NCBI RefSeq assembly: GCF_014649855.1
Contig: NZ_BMTV01000001.1
Coordinates: forward strand, 1-64,000
DNA length: 64,000 bases
Reading direction: 5' to 3'
DNA from: Streptomyces roseolus
GTDB lineage: Bacteria; Actinomycetota; Actinomycetes; Streptomycetales; Streptomycetaceae
In this document: positions 45,377 to 54,367 of the stretch, piece after piece
How the letters are laid out: each line of letters starts with the position of its first letter
Numbering within the stretch: position 1 is the stretch's first letter
Position numbers and translations under genes: made by a program
Notes under the pieces: model-generated
Told to the model about the DNA's origin: nothing
What the model saw: the letters and a program-made list of their open reading frames with translations, nothing else
Databases searched by the model: none

Positions 45377-46636
45377 ATGAACAGGGATCAGCTGCCACCG
45401 GAGACGCCCGGAGAGGTGACCGGCGGGGTACGGGGCGAGGTGACCGGCGGGGCGGCCGGGGAGGTGGCCGGCGGGCACGGCGCGGAGGCTCCCGACGAGG
45501 CCGCGGCCCGGCGCTACCGGGCCCGGGTGTGGGGCGGGGCAGCGCGCTCGCTGTGGCGCCCGTCCGTGGACGGCACGGTCGGCGCGCGGCTGCGCGAGCT
45601 GGCCGAGTGGACGGACGCGGCGGGCCTCGCGGACGCGCTCCCCGACACGTACGGCGACGGTCTCGTGGAGGTCCTGGAGGGCCGGGTCGCCGAGGAGCTG
45701 GGGATGGAGGCCGCCGTCTTCTTCCCCAGCGGCACCATGGCCCAGCAGGTGGCGCTGCGCTGCTGGGCCGGGCGCACCGGCAGCCCGGTCGTCGCGCTCC
45801 ACCCGCTCGCCCACCCCGAGGTCCACGAGGACGACGCCTTCACAACCGTGTCGGGGCTGCGGACGGTCCACCCGACGGACGCGCCCCGGCTGCCGACGGC
45901 CGAGGAGGTACGGGACCACCCGGAGCCCTTCGGGACGCTGATGCTGGAGCTGCCGCTGCGGGACGCGGGCTTCGTGCTGCCGTCCTGGGAGGAGCTGACC
46001 GCGACCGTCGGGGCGGCCAGGGAGCGGGACGCGGTGGTCCACTTCGACGGCGCCCGGCTGTGGGAGTGCCCGACGCACTTCGGACGCCCGCTCGCGGAGA
46101 TCGCCGGGCTCGCGGACAGCGTGTACGTGTCGTTCTACAAGTCCCTCGGCGGGATGTCCGGGGCGGTGCTGGCCGGGCCCGAGGAGCTGGTGGCGGAGGC
46201 CAGGGTCTGGCTCCACCGGTACGGGGGCCTGCTCTTCCAGCAGTACCCTGCCGCGCTCACGGCGCTGCGCGGCCTGGACGCCGAGCTGCCCCGGCTGCCC
46301 TCGTACGTGGCGCACGCGCGCGTGGTCGCGGAGGCGCTGCGCGAGGCGCTCGCCGGGAAGGACGGTCCCGGCTGGTTCCGGATCCATCCGGAGGTGCCGC
46401 ACACCCACCAGTTCCAGGTGTGGCTGCCGTACGAGCCGGACGTCCTGACGGCGGCGGCGCTGGCCCTGACCGAGCGGACCGGGGCGTGTCTCTTCCGCCG
46501 CTGGTCCGCCCCGGGCGCGGGCGGCCCGCCGGGGACCGCGTACACCGAGGTGACGGTGGCCGGGGCGGGCCTGGAGTGGACGGCCGGGGACGTCGGGCAG
46601 GCCGTACGGGACTTCCTGGCGCTCGTCGAGGGCTGA
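45377..46636 (+). CDS. Threonine-aldolase/beta-eliminating-lyase family PLP enzyme
   Basis: 419 residues. Fold-type I PLP enzyme: AAVFFPSGTMAQQVALRCW, Asp binding the pyridine N (VHFDGARLW, D224) and Schiff-base Lys K255 (VSFYKSLGG), as in low-specificity threonine aldolases. The first ~40 residues are a non-conserved extension with three 8-residue repeats (GEVTGGVR, GEVTGGAA, GEVAGGHG; DNA 45410-45481, 24-bp units). A palindrome copy (46313-46324) lies in codons for HARV. Reaction is probably cleavage of L-threonine or a related beta-hydroxy amino acid to glycine and aldehyde. Confidence 0.88.
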   Translation: MNRDQLPPETPGEVTGGVRGEVTGGAAGEVAGGHGAEAPDEAAARRYRARVWGGAARSLWRPSVDGTVGARLRELAEWTDAAGLADALPDTYGDGLVEVLEGRVAEELGMEAAVFFPSGTMAQQVALRCWAGRTGSPVVALHPLAHPEVHEDDAFTTVSGLRTVHPTDAPRLPTAEEVRDHPEPFGTLMLELPLRDAGFVLPSWEELTATVGAARERDAVVHFDGARLWECPTHFGRPLAEIAGLADSVYVSFYKSLGGMSGAVLAGPEELVAEARVWLHRYGGLLFQQYPAALTALRGLDAELPRLPSYVAHARVVAEALREALAGKDGPGWFRIHPEVPHTHQFQVWLPYEPDVLTAAALALTERTGACLFRRWSAPGAGGPPGTAYTEVTVAGAGLEWTAGDVGQAVRDFLALVEG

Positions 46637-46649
46637 GGCGGCGGCCGCC

Positions 46650-46815
46650 CGGGTCGTACGGCCGAGGCCCGGTCAGGGCCACCCGGACCGAACGGCCGAG
46701 ACCCGGTCGCCACCCGGGTCGTACGGCCGAGACCCGGTCAGGAGCCATCCAGGTCGTACGGCCGAGACCCGGTCAGGAGCCATCCAGGTCGTACGGCCGA
46801 GACCCGGTCAGGAGC
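46650..46815. repeat. Intergenic minisatellite, about five 31-35-bp units
   Basis: Units share the core TACGGCCGAGACCCGGTC. Starts are near 46650, 46685, 46716, 46751 and 46786; the third to fifth copies have a 35-bp period and are almost identical (GGTCGTACGGCCGAGACC, then CGGTCAGGAGCCATCCA). The first two are more diverged. The array runs from the aldolase stop into the stop codon of the convergent small gene. There are no spacers, so it is not CRISPR. Copy number could vary between strains. Confidence 0.85.
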
Positions 46816-47035
46816 GGCCCGGCGGGCGGCGGAGGCCCAGGCGGGACAGGAGGCGGGCGCGGGCCCGGTGGAGGGGGCCGGTCGCGGGGCGGCCGGCGAG
46901 CACGCGCGCGAAGCGGCGGTGGTCGCGGAGTTCGCGGAGCACGGCCAGGTCGCGGGTGCCGGGGGCGGGCGGCGCGGGCTCGCCCCGCCGCGCGGCCCGG
47001 TAGCTGTCGAAGAGGTGCTGTTGCAGCGCGTCCAT
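46808..47035 (-). CDS. Small basic protein of unknown function, 75 residues
   Basis: Reads MDALQQHLFDSYRAARRGE, then a helical, Arg/Leu-rich C-terminal half (TRDLAVLRELRDHRRFARVL, RARARLLSRLGLRRPP). No signal peptide or membrane helix. Its stop lies in the last unit of the adjacent minisatellite. It is divergent from the ArsR-type gene across a 31-bp palindrome and may be a target of that regulator. Confidence is limited by small size. Confidence 0.55.
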   Translation of the reverse strand: MDALQQHLFDSYRAARRGEPAPPAPGTRDLAVLRELRDHRRFARVLAGRPATGPLHRARARLLSRLGLRRPPGRS

Positions 47036-47069
47036 GGGCTCACCCTGGGCCCGCCCCCGCCCGGCCCGC

Positions 47070-47100
47070 GCGCCGATTGACGGCCCCCGTCAATCGGCGC
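47070..47100. promoter_or_regulatory. 31-bp perfect palindromic operator candidate
   Basis: GCGCCGATTGACGG (47070-47083) and its exact reverse complement (47087-47100) flank CCC. The dyad lies in the 100-bp spacer between the divergent small gene and the ArsR/DUF5937 regulator, 36 bp before the regulator start, ideal for autoregulation of both directions. Confidence 0.7.
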
Positions 47101-47135
47101 GACGGCCGCCCGGGGGCGTCCCGCACCATGGGGGC

Positions 47136-48227
47136 GTGAGCGTGACCATCGACATCACCGGCGTGCCGCCCGAGCGGATCGCCTTCAGCCCCTCGCCGCT
47201 GGCCGAGCTCGGCAACGCCGTCCACGTCCTCGCCGAACCGGGCCACCATCCCGCCCACCACGCGTGGGCGACGGCGACCAGCGCCGCGCTCGAACCCGGC
47301 CTCGCGGACCGCCTCCTGGAAGCCGACTTCATGTGGCGGTCGACCCGCTCGGACTTCCTGCTGCCCGCCCGGCCCCGCGAGACGCTGGCCGAGGAGCTCG
47401 ACGACCTCGACCGCATCGACGACGAGACCTTCGTCGGCGCCGCCCTGGAGATCTCGTGCAGCCCCCGCTACGCCCGGGGCGGCATCCCGTCCCCGCTGGT
47501 CGACGAGGGGTCCCGCCGGCGCGCCCTGGACCTGGCCGCCGCGCGCGGCCCGCGCCAGGCCGCGTTCGCGGAGCGGATGATCACCGCGCCCACCGCCACG
47601 CGCGCGTGGCTCCGGCGACTCCTGGAGGACTGCGACGAGGCCTTCTTCGCCGACACCTGGCGGCGGGTCCGGGTCCAGCTCGCCGCCGACGCCCGCCACA
47701 AGACGGAGCTGATGCGCCGCAAGGGCCTCGCCGACGCCCTCGCGGACGCCTCCCCCGCGCTGTGCCTGGAGGAGGACCACGAGGGCCGCCGGATCGTGGT
47801 CGACAAGCTGGTGGAGGCCCGGACGGAGGCCAGGGCCGGGGCCCTGACGCTGGTGCCCAGCGCCTTCGGCCGGCCGCACCTCATCGCCCTCTACACGCCC
47901 GGCTGGCAGCCGGTGATCATGTATCCGGCGGCCAGCCGCGAGGTCGGCGGCCTGGAGTCCGTCGGCACCGTGGGGCTCCGTCTCGAAGCGCTCGCCCACC
48001 CGGCGCGGATGCGGATGTGCCGGAGCCTGGCGCGCGGCCCGTACTCGACGAGCGAGCTGGCGGACACCCACGGCATCACCGCCCCCGAGGTCTCCCGCCA
48101 CCTGGCCGTCCTGCGGAAGGCCGGCCTGCTCACCACCCGCCGCCGGGGCCGCTACGTCCTGCACCAGCTCGACTTCTCCGTCGTCGCCCGCCTGGGCAGC
48201 GACTTCCTGGAGTCGGTGCTGCGCTGA
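47136..48227 (+). CDS. DUF5937 / ArsR-type winged-helix transcriptional regulator
   Basis: 363 residues from GTG 47136 (a second GTG two codons later is possible). The N-terminal ~260 residues form the DUF5937-type domain found ahead of HTH domains in actinobacteria. The C-terminal ~85 residues are an ArsR/SmtB winged helix (LRLEALAHPARMRMCRSL, YSTSELADTHGITAPEVSRHL, VLRKAGLLTTRRRGRYVLHQL). No metal-binding Cys motif is visible, so it probably senses something else. The likely operator is the palindrome at 47070-47100. A CACGCGCGCGTG copy (47597-47608) lies in codons for ATRAW. Confidence 0.88.
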   Translation: MSVTIDITGVPPERIAFSPSPLAELGNAVHVLAEPGHHPAHHAWATATSAALEPGLADRLLEADFMWRSTRSDFLLPARPRETLAEELDDLDRIDDETFVGAALEISCSPRYARGGIPSPLVDEGSRRRALDLAAARGPRQAAFAERMITAPTATRAWLRRLLEDCDEAFFADTWRRVRVQLAADARHKTELMRRKGLADALADASPALCLEEDHEGRRIVVDKLVEARTEARAGALTLVPSAFGRPHLIALYTPGWQPVIMYPAASREVGGLESVGTVGLRLEALAHPARMRMCRSLARGPYSTSELADTHGITAPEVSRHLAVLRKAGLLTTRRRGRYVLHQLDFSVVARLGSDFLESVLR

Positions 48228-48253
48228 ACCGCCGGCCCGCCGGGGCTCCGCGG

Positions 48254-48928
48254 TCAGCCCTTGGCGCCGCCCGCGCGGACCAGGCCCGTCTCGTACGCGA
48301 GGACGACGACCTGCACGCGGTCGCGCAGGCCCAGCTTGGTGAGGATGCGGCCCACGTGGGTCTTGACCGTCGCCTCCGACAGGACGAGCCGGGCGGCGAT
48401 CTCGCCGTTGGACAGCCCCTGGGCGACGAGGAGCATGACCTCGCGCTCGCGCTCGGTCAGCTTCTCCACCTCGCGGTGCTCGGGCTCGCGGCCGGAGGAC
48501 GGCAGCATCGGGGAGAAGCGGTCCAGGAGGCGGCGGGTGGTCGAGGGGGCGACGACGGCGTCGCCGCTGTGCACCGAGCGGATCGCGCCCAGCAGCTCGC
48601 CCGGCGGCACGTCCTTCAGCATGAAGCCGCTCGCGCCCGCCTTCAGGCCAGAGAAGGCGTACTCGTCGAGGTCGAAGGTGGTCAGGATGAGCACCTTCGG
48701 GGCGTCGGGCGCCGCGCAGATCCGACGGGTCGCCTCCACCCCGTCGAGGCGCGGCATCCGGACGTCCATGAGGACGACGTCGACCTCGGTGGTCCGCAGC
48801 ACCTCCAGGGCCTCCGCGCCGTCGCCCGCCTCCGCCACGACCTCCATGTCCGGCTGGGCGGCGAGCACCATGCGGAAACCGGTGCGCAGCAGCACCTGGT
48901 CGTCGACGAGCATCACGCGGATGGACAT
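48254..48928 (-). CDS. NarL/LuxR-family response regulator
   Basis: 224 residues. Receiver domain ([17 protein letters not shown]; phosphoacceptor Asp in [12 protein letters not shown]; Lys in FMLKDVPP) and LuxR HTH ([39 protein letters not shown]). It is paired with the kinase just upstream (35-bp gap), forming a two-component system of the DesK/LiaS type. Targets unknown. Confidence 0.95.
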   Translation of the reverse strand: MSIRVMLVDDQVLLRTGFRMVLAAQPDMEVVAEAGDGAEALEVLRTTEVDVVLMDVRMPRLDGVEATRRICAAPDAPKVLILTTFDLDEYAFSGLKAGASGFMLKDVPPGELLGAIRSVHSGDAVVAPSTTRRLLDRFSPMLPSSGREPEHREVEKLTEREREVMLLVAQGLSNGEIAARLVLSEATVKTHVGRILTKLGLRDRVQVVVLAYETGLVRAGGAKG

Positions 48929-48963
48929 GGGGTTCCTTCGGTCTGGGGACGGGGCTCGGGCTC

Positions 48964-50166
48964 TCAGTGTGCGGGCTTGAGCGGCAGCAGGACGCTGATC
49001 CGGAAACCGCCGCCGGGCCGCGGTCCCGCGTCCAGGGTGCCGCCCACCATGCCGACCCGCTCCCGCATGCCGATGAGACCGTGGCCGCGCCCGTCGGCGC
49101 CGCCGTCCTCGTACATCTCCTGGGGCGCGCCCCGGCCGTCGTCCTCGACGAGGAGGCCGAGGCCGTCGTCGAAGTAGACGAGCCGGACGCTGGCGCCGGC
49201 GTCGGGGCCGCCGTGCTTGCGGGTGTTGGTGAGGGCTTCCTGGACGATCCGGTAGGCGGTCAGTCCGACGCCGGTGGGCAGCTCGCGCGGGGTGCCCTCG
49301 ACGGCGAGGTCGACGGCGAGCCCGGCGCCGCGCACCTGCTCGACGAGCTCCTCGATCTGCTCCACGTCGGGCTGCGGCACGTACTCCCCCGCCTCCTGGT
49401 GCTCGCCGGTGCGCAGGATGCCGAGGAGGCGGCGCATCTCGGCGAGCGCCTGCCGGCCGGTGGTGGAGATGGTCTCCAGGGCCTGCTTGGCGGTGTCCGG
49501 GGAGGAGTCCATGACGTAGGCGGCGCCGTCGGCCTGCACCACCATCACCGACACGTTGTGGGCGACGACGTCGTGGAGCTCGCGGGCGATCCGGGCCCGC
49601 TCGGCCGCCACCGCCACCTTGGCCTGGGCCTCCCGTTCCCGTTCCAGCCGGGCGGCCTTCTCCTCCAGCTGGGCGAAGTAGGCGCGGCGGGTGCGCAGCG
49701 AGTCGCCGAGGACCCAGGCGAGGGCGAACGGCACGGCCATGATCACCGTGAAGAAGACCCGGGCGGGCACCGAGACCGTCTCCTCCAGCGGCCACCGCAG
49801 CTGGGAGAGCGGGGCGGCGCACAGGCCGCCGGCGAGGGCGAGCCGGGAGGCCCAGCGGGGGCCGTCGTGCGCGGCGACGGTGAAGACGATGACGAGCATG
49901 GCGAAGTCCGCCATGAAGACCTGGACGTCGAGGGCCAGCTGGACGACGCCGAGGGCGACGGCCAGCAGCAGCATCTTCTCGGGCATCCGCCGCCGCAGCG
50001 CGACGACCAGGGAGAAGAGCGTGGCGACCGCCCCGTAGCCGACGGCGTGGTCGAGGGCCGGGTACATCGACCCGATCCACAGCCCGGAGAACCCGAGGAG
50101 GACGACGGCCCAGAAGACGTCGACGCCCGTCGGGTGGCTGCGGATGAAGTCGTAGAGGCGCTGCAC
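48964..50166 (-). CDS. Sensor histidine kinase (HisKA_3 type)
   Basis: 400 residues from GTG 50166; TACTCT seven bases upstream with no ribosome site suggests leaderless translation. About five membrane helices in the first ~150 residues ([36 protein letters not shown] and others), a coiled-coil ([17 protein letters not shown]), the HisKA_3 phosphoacceptor region [19 protein letters not shown], and an ATPase domain with LTNTRKHG and [11 protein letters not shown]. Partner of the response regulator at 48254. No periplasmic sensor domain is evident, so it likely senses within the membrane. Confidence 0.93.
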   Translation of the reverse strand: MQRLYDFIRSHPTGVDVFWAVVLLGFSGLWIGSMYPALDHAVGYGAVATLFSLVVALRRRMPEKMLLLAVALGVVQLALDVQVFMADFAMLVIVFTVAAHDGPRWASRLALAGGLCAAPLSQLRWPLEETVSVPARVFFTVIMAVPFALAWVLGDSLRTRRAYFAQLEEKAARLEREREAQAKVAVAAERARIARELHDVVAHNVSVMVVQADGAAYVMDSSPDTAKQALETISTTGRQALAEMRRLLGILRTGEHQEAGEYVPQPDVEQIEELVEQVRGAGLAVDLAVEGTPRELPTGVGLTAYRIVQEALTNTRKHGGPDAGASVRLVYFDDGLGLLVEDDGRGAPQEMYEDGGADGRGHGLIGMRERVGMVGGTLDAGPRPGGGFRISVLLPLKPAH

Positions 50167-50262
50167 GTAACCCAGAGTAGGGAAAGCCCGCGGGCGGGGG
50201 ATCAACCGAGCGGTCGATCCTCGCGGCGGGACCCGTACACCCCGGGGTGGAGACTGGGGCGC

Positions 50263-51261
50263 GTGACGAATGAGGTGACGGGCGGGACGGCACGGCCGCG
50301 GGGCGGTCGGGAGTGGCGGGGCTGGCGGGAGGCCACCGAGGAGGCGCTGTACGGCCCCGGGGGGTTCTTCCTGCGCCCCGAGGGCCCCGCGGGGCACTTC
50401 CGCACCTCGGTGCACGCCTCGCCGCTCTTCGCGGAGGCGGTGGCCGGGCTGCTCGTGGCGACGGCGGAGGAGCTGGGCACCGACGAGGTCGACCTGGTGG
50501 ACGTGGGCGCGGGCCGGGGCGAGCTGACGGCCGGGGTGCTGGCGGCGGTCCCGGCGGGGCTGCGGGTGCGGGCGTACGCGGTGGAGCGGGCCGCCCGGCC
50601 GGACGGGCTGCACGCGCGCGTGCGGTGGACCGACCGGTTCCCCGAGGGCGTGCGCGGCCTGCTCTTCGCGAACGAGTGGCTGGACAACGTGCCGGTGGAC
50701 GTCGCCGAGACGGCCGAGGACGGCACGGTCCGGTACGTGGAGGTCCGCGCCGACGGCACCGAGCGGCTCGGCGCCCCGGTCACGGGCCCGGACGCGGAGT
50801 GGCTGGCCCGCTGGTGGCCGTCGGCGGGGCCGGGCGGGCGGGCCGAGATCGGCCTGCCCCGGGACGAGGCGTGGGCGGCGGCGGTCGGCTCGCTGGCGGC
50901 GGGCCTGGCGGTGGCCGTGGACTACGGGCACGTACGGGACTCCCGGCCGCCCTTCGGCACGCTGACCGGCTTCCGGGCGGGCCGGGAGGTCCCGCCGGTC
51001 CCGGACGGCACCGGCGACCTGACCTCCCACGTGGCCCTGGACGCCTGCGCGGCCGCGGTCCACGCGCGCGTGCCGGCGGAGCTGACGACCCAGCGCGAGG
51101 CGCTGCGCGGCCTCGGCGTCTCCGGCGGGCGCCCGCCGCTGGCGCTCGCCTCGACGGACCCGGCGGCGTACGTGCGGGCCCTGTCCCGCGCCGGGGAGGC
51201 GGCCGAACTGACCGCGCGCGGAGGCCTGGGCGACTTCCTGTGGCTGAGCCAGCGGGTGTGA
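50263..51261 (+). CDS. SAM-dependent methyltransferase of the MidA/NDUFAF7 family
   Basis: 332 residues from GTG 50263. Family marks: [22 protein letters not shown] near the N-terminus, SAM motif [19 protein letters not shown], then [14 protein letters not shown] (the NEWLDN motif), [10 protein letters not shown] and LTSHVALDA. In mitochondria NDUFAF7 methylates an arginine of the NDUFS2 (NuoD) subunit of complex I. Here the next gene is a NuoD paralogue, which strongly suggests the same partnership. Two CACGCGCGCGTG copies (50611-50622, 51061-51072), both reading HARV, lie in the gene. Confidence 0.88.
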   Translation: MTNEVTGGTARPRGGREWRGWREATEEALYGPGGFFLRPEGPAGHFRTSVHASPLFAEAVAGLLVATAEELGTDEVDLVDVGAGRGELTAGVLAAVPAGLRVRAYAVERAARPDGLHARVRWTDRFPEGVRGLLFANEWLDNVPVDVAETAEDGTVRYVEVRADGTERLGAPVTGPDAEWLARWWPSAGPGGRAEIGLPRDEAWAAAVGSLAAGLAVAVDYGHVRDSRPPFGTLTGFRAGREVPPVPDGTGDLTSHVALDACAAAVHARVPAELTTQREALRGLGVSGGRPPLALASTDPAAYVRALSRAGEAAELTARGGLGDFLWLSQRV

Positions 51262-51266
51262 GCCGT

Positions 51267-51360
51267 CCGCGGTGCGGCGGTATCCACAGCGCCGTGCTTT
51301 TCCGCGGTGCGGAGGTATCCACAGCCCCGTGGTTTTTCCACAGGGCGGGAGTTGTCCACA
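51267..51360. promoter_or_regulatory. Cluster of four DnaA-box-like sites upstream of nuoD2
   Basis: In 81 bp there are GTATCCACA (51280-51288), GTATCCACA (51315-51323), TTTTCCACA (51334-51342) and TTGTCCACA (51352-51360), all on the plus strand. The last is the preferred Streptomyces DnaA box as I know it. The first two are part of a 35-bp imperfect direct repeat (CCGCGGTGCGG-x-GGTATCCAC). The cluster ends 41 bp before the nuoD2 -10 (TACTGT, 51401-51406). Confidence 0.65.
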
Positions 51361-51411
51361 GGTCGGGGGCTCGCCCGTCGGCGGGGCGGGTGGCGGGGGA
51401 TACTGTCCGGC

Positions 51412-52554
51412 ATGACGGAGACCACGGTCGGCATCGGCGGCGCGGCGGAGAGCACCGACATGGTGCTGAACATCGGCCCGCAGCACCCCTCCACGCATGG
51501 CGTGCTCCGGCTGCGGCTGGTGCTCGACGGCGAGGTGATCCGGCACGCGGAGCCGGTCGTCGGCTACATGCACCGGGGCGCCGAGAAGCTCTTCGAGGCG
51601 CGCGACTACCGCCAGATCGTCATGCTGGCCAACCGTCACGACTGGCTCTCCGCCTTCTCCAACGAGCTCGGCGTGGTGATGGGCGTCGAGCGGATGCTCG
51701 GCATGGAGGTGCCGGAGCGGGCGGTCTGGCTGCGGACGCTGCTCGCGGAGCTGAACCGGGTCCTGAACCACCTGATGTTCCTGGGGTCCTACCCGCTGGA
51801 GCTGGGCGGGATCACGCCCGTCTTCCACGCCTTCCGGGAGCGCGAGGAGCTCCAGACGGTGATGGAGGAGGTCTCCGGCGGCCGGATGCACTACATGTTC
51901 AACCGGGTCGGCGGCCTCAAGGAGGACCTGCCGGCGGGCTGGCTGGGCCGGGCCCGGCAGGCGGTCGCGGACGTGCGGTCGCGGATGGACGTCTACGACC
52001 GGCTCGTCCTCGGGAACGAGATCTTCCGGGCCCGCACCCGCGGCGTCGGCGTCCTGGCCCCGGAGACCGTGCACGCCTTCGGGGTGTCCGGGCCCATCGC
52101 CCGCGCCTCCGGCGTCGACTTCGACCTGCGGCGCGACGAGCCGTACCTGGCCTACGGGGAACTCCAGGACACCCTGCGGGTCGTGGTCCGGCAGGAGGGC
52201 GACTGCCTGGCCCGCTTCGAGTGCCTCCTCGACCAGACGCACAACTCCCTGGAGCTGGCGGACGCCTGCCTGGACCGGCTCGCCGAGCTGCCGCCCGGCC
52301 CGGTCAACCAGCGGCTGCCGAAGGTCCTGAAGGCGCCGGAGGGGCACACGTACGCCTGGACCGAGAACCCCCTGGGGCTGAACGGCTACTACCTGGTGTC
52401 GAAGGGCGAGAAGACCCCGTACCGGCTGAAGCTGCGCTCGGCCTCGTACAACAACATCCAGGCGCTGGTGGAGCTGCTGCCGGGGACGCTGGTCGCGGAC
52501 ATGGTCGCGATCCTGGGGTCGTTCTTCTTCGTCGTCGGCGACATCGACAAGTGA
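51412..52554 (+). CDS. nuoD2: Orphan NADH-quinone oxidoreductase subunit D (49-kDa) paralogue
   Basis: 380 residues, close to bacterial NuoD. Signatures: [71 protein letters not shown], and the terminal FFVVGDIDK (normally GEVDR). It would form part of the quinone site of complex I. No other nuo gene is nearby. R33 in GVLR aligns with what I recall as the arginine methylated by NDUFAF7 in NDUFS2. TACTGT lies five bases before the ATG, so the mRNA is probably leaderless. Confidence 0.92.
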   Translation: MTETTVGIGGAAESTDMVLNIGPQHPSTHGVLRLRLVLDGEVIRHAEPVVGYMHRGAEKLFEARDYRQIVMLANRHDWLSAFSNELGVVMGVERMLGMEVPERAVWLRTLLAELNRVLNHLMFLGSYPLELGGITPVFHAFREREELQTVMEEVSGGRMHYMFNRVGGLKEDLPAGWLGRARQAVADVRSRMDVYDRLVLGNEIFRARTRGVGVLAPETVHAFGVSGPIARASGVDFDLRRDEPYLAYGELQDTLRVVVRQEGDCLARFECLLDQTHNSLELADACLDRLAELPPGPVNQRLPKVLKAPEGHTYAWTENPLGLNGYYLVSKGEKTPYRLKLRSASYNNIQALVELLPGTLVADMVAILGSFFFVVGDIDK

Positions 52555-52567
52555 CCGCCCGGGCCGC

Positions 52568-53053
52568 TCAGCCCCGGCGCATCACCACGTAGTCGCGGTC
52601 CTCCCGGGCGGGGCGGCGGCGGTCGACGACCGTCCAGCCCCAGCGGGCGTACCGGTCCCTCAGTTCCGGCACGTCGAGGGTCATGAGCAGCGCGGGCCCG
52701 GTCCCCGCGGCCGCCAGGAGGGCGTCGTGGAGGGCCCGGCCGAGGCCGCGGCCCTGGTGGGCGGGGGCGACGAGGAGTTCGGCGAGCTCGAAGGCGGGGT
52801 CCGCCCCGGAGAGGGCCGTGCCGGTCCAGCCGGCGGCGAGCCCGAGGAGTTCGCCTTCGGGGCCGAGGGCCGTCACCGCGTGGAAGCCGTCGCTCCGGGC
52901 GGCGGACTCCAGGAGCCGGTCCGCGGTCCGTACGGCGCCGAGCGGGGTGTCGTGCCAGGGGGCGCCGGCGAAGGCCTGGGCGCACAGGGCGATCAGCTCG
53001 TCGCGGCGGGCCGGGGCCTCCTCCGGGCGGAGGAGGCCGAGGCGGTGGGTCAC
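52568..53053 (-). CDS. GNAT-family N-acetyltransferase
   Basis: 161 residues. The acetyl-CoA loop is LAELLVAPAHQGRGLGRALHDALL (Q/R-x2-G-x-G/A type), with a following strand LLMTLDVPELRDRYARWGW typical of GNAT. GTG 53053 overlaps the stop of the upstream coiled-coil gene (GTGA), so they are translationally coupled. Substrate unknown. It is convergent with nuoD2, stops 13 bp apart. Confidence 0.88.
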   Translation of the reverse strand: MTHRLGLLRPEEAPARRDELIALCAQAFAGAPWHDTPLGAVRTADRLLESAARSDGFHAVTALGPEGELLGLAAGWTGTALSGADPAFELAELLVAPAHQGRGLGRALHDALLAAAGTGPALLMTLDVPELRDRYARWGWTVVDRRRPAREDRDYVVMRRG

Positions 53054-54237
53054 CGGTTGACGGCGCCGCGCAGTTCGGCGAGGTCGAGCTGCTCGGTCTC
53101 GTCGTGCGCGGTCAGGTCGATGACCTGGCCGATCGGTCCGGCGGCGGAGGGGCGGGGCACCACGGGCTCCTCGTCGGCGCGCTCGGGGCGCGGGGCGACG
53201 GCGGCCGAGGCCGGGACCGGGGTGAGGGCGGGGCCCCGCGCCGGGAGGGCGGCGGCCGCGCGGGCCTCCTCCAGGACCTCCTCGCCCACCACGTCGGCGA
53301 GGTCGGTGCCCTCGACGGCCTCGATGGCCGCCTTGTCCGTACCGGCCCGCGTCCCGGCCCGGCCGGTCTGCGTCCCTGCCTGGCCGGTCTGCGTGCCGGT
53401 CTGCGTGCCGAAGAAGTCGAAGCCGCCCTCGGGGCGGGGGGCGGGCCGGCGGGCCGCGTACGGGGCGATCGCGCTGGCCGCCGGGACGGCCGGGGTCCGC
53501 TCCGGGGCCGCCGGGGGCAGGACCTTCGCGGTGGCCGCGGGGGCGAGCGCCGCCGGGGCGTCCTGGCCCGCCGGGTGGTCGTGCTCGGCGGCGTGCCGGC
53601 CGCGCGGCTCCTCCGCCTGCGCGGCGCGCTCGGCGAGGTCGCGGGCGCGGGCCGCCTCGGCGGTGCGGCGGGCCTGCTGGGCGGCGGCGTTGCGGGGCAG
53701 GTCGCGGAGCGCCTGGGCGGCGCGGCGGTACGCCTCCGGGGTGGGCGTCGACCCGCCGGCGGGCAGCTCCTTGGGGGCTTCGGCGTTGGCCTGGGCCAGG
53801 ACGCGCTGCCCTTCGAGGGCGCTGGCGCGCTCGGTCTCGGCGGTCGCGTAGCGGCGCAGCAGGTCGGCGTGTTCGCCGCGCAGTCCGGCCAGTTCGACGC
53901 GCTTGGCGCGGAGCTTGGCGTCGAGGCGGATGCGCAGGGCGCGGGACTCCTCCAGGTCCGCCTCCAGTTCGGCGAGGCGCTCCTCGGCCTTCCACTGGTC
54001 GGCGGTGCGGGCGCGGGTCAGCTCGGCGACCTGGCGGCCGGCGCTGCGGTCCCAGCCGCGCATGAGGACGGCACCGGTGACGGCGGCCGCCGACGCCGCG
54101 ACGGCGAGCAGCCGCACGACCACGAGTTCCCCGGGGATCCAGGCCGCCGCGGCGCAGACGACCGCGACGCCGGCGACCGCGGAGGGCGGCATCAGCTTGT
54201 GCAGAGGCGGGGAATGACGGTGGCGTCCACGTGGCAT
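53050..54237 (-). CDS. Membrane protein with coiled-coil and disordered C-terminal region
   Basis: 395 residues from ATG 54237. Two close membrane helices near the N-terminus (VAGVAVVCAAAAWIPGELVV, LLAVAASAAAVTGAVLM), then a ~70-residue coiled-coil (AEERLAELEADLEESRALRI, LDAKLRAKRVELAGLRGE), then a long Ala/Pro-rich disordered part with short TQTG repeats (GTQTGTQTGQAGTQTGRAG). Possibly a cytoskeletal or septum-associated protein, but no family is recognised. Confidence 0.8.
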   Translation of the reverse strand: MPRGRHRHSPPLHKLMPPSAVAGVAVVCAAAAWIPGELVVVRLLAVAASAAAVTGAVLMRGWDRSAGRQVAELTRARTADQWKAEERLAELEADLEESRALRIRLDAKLRAKRVELAGLRGEHADLLRRYATAETERASALEGQRVLAQANAEAPKELPAGGSTPTPEAYRRAAQALRDLPRNAAAQQARRTAEAARARDLAERAAQAEEPRGRHAAEHDHPAGQDAPAALAPAATAKVLPPAAPERTPAVPAASAIAPYAARRPAPRPEGGFDFFGTQTGTQTGQAGTQTGRAGTRAGTDKAAIEAVEGTDLADVVGEEVLEEARAAAALPARGPALTPVPASAAVAPRPERADEEPVVPRPSAAGPIGQVIDLTAHDETEQLDLAELRGAVNR

Positions 54238-54367
54238 GGCCTGAAATTTACCGTGCGTAGGCGCGGAGTGGGGGGTCGGCCCGGCAATCATTTGGCCACT
54301 TCTCGTCAACGGAATCGGGCAGACCGCGTTCCGCTTCCGCTTCGGGCCGACTTCCCCTCTCCGGCGA

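Noticed and set aside
46650..46815. CRISPR-like array
   Set aside because: The units are contiguous tandem repeats without unique spacers, and no cas genes are present.
46808..47138. Toxin-antitoxin pair formed by the 75-residue protein and the ArsR-type gene
   Set aside because: The genes are divergent, the small protein matches no toxin family I know, and the regulator is far larger than an antitoxin.
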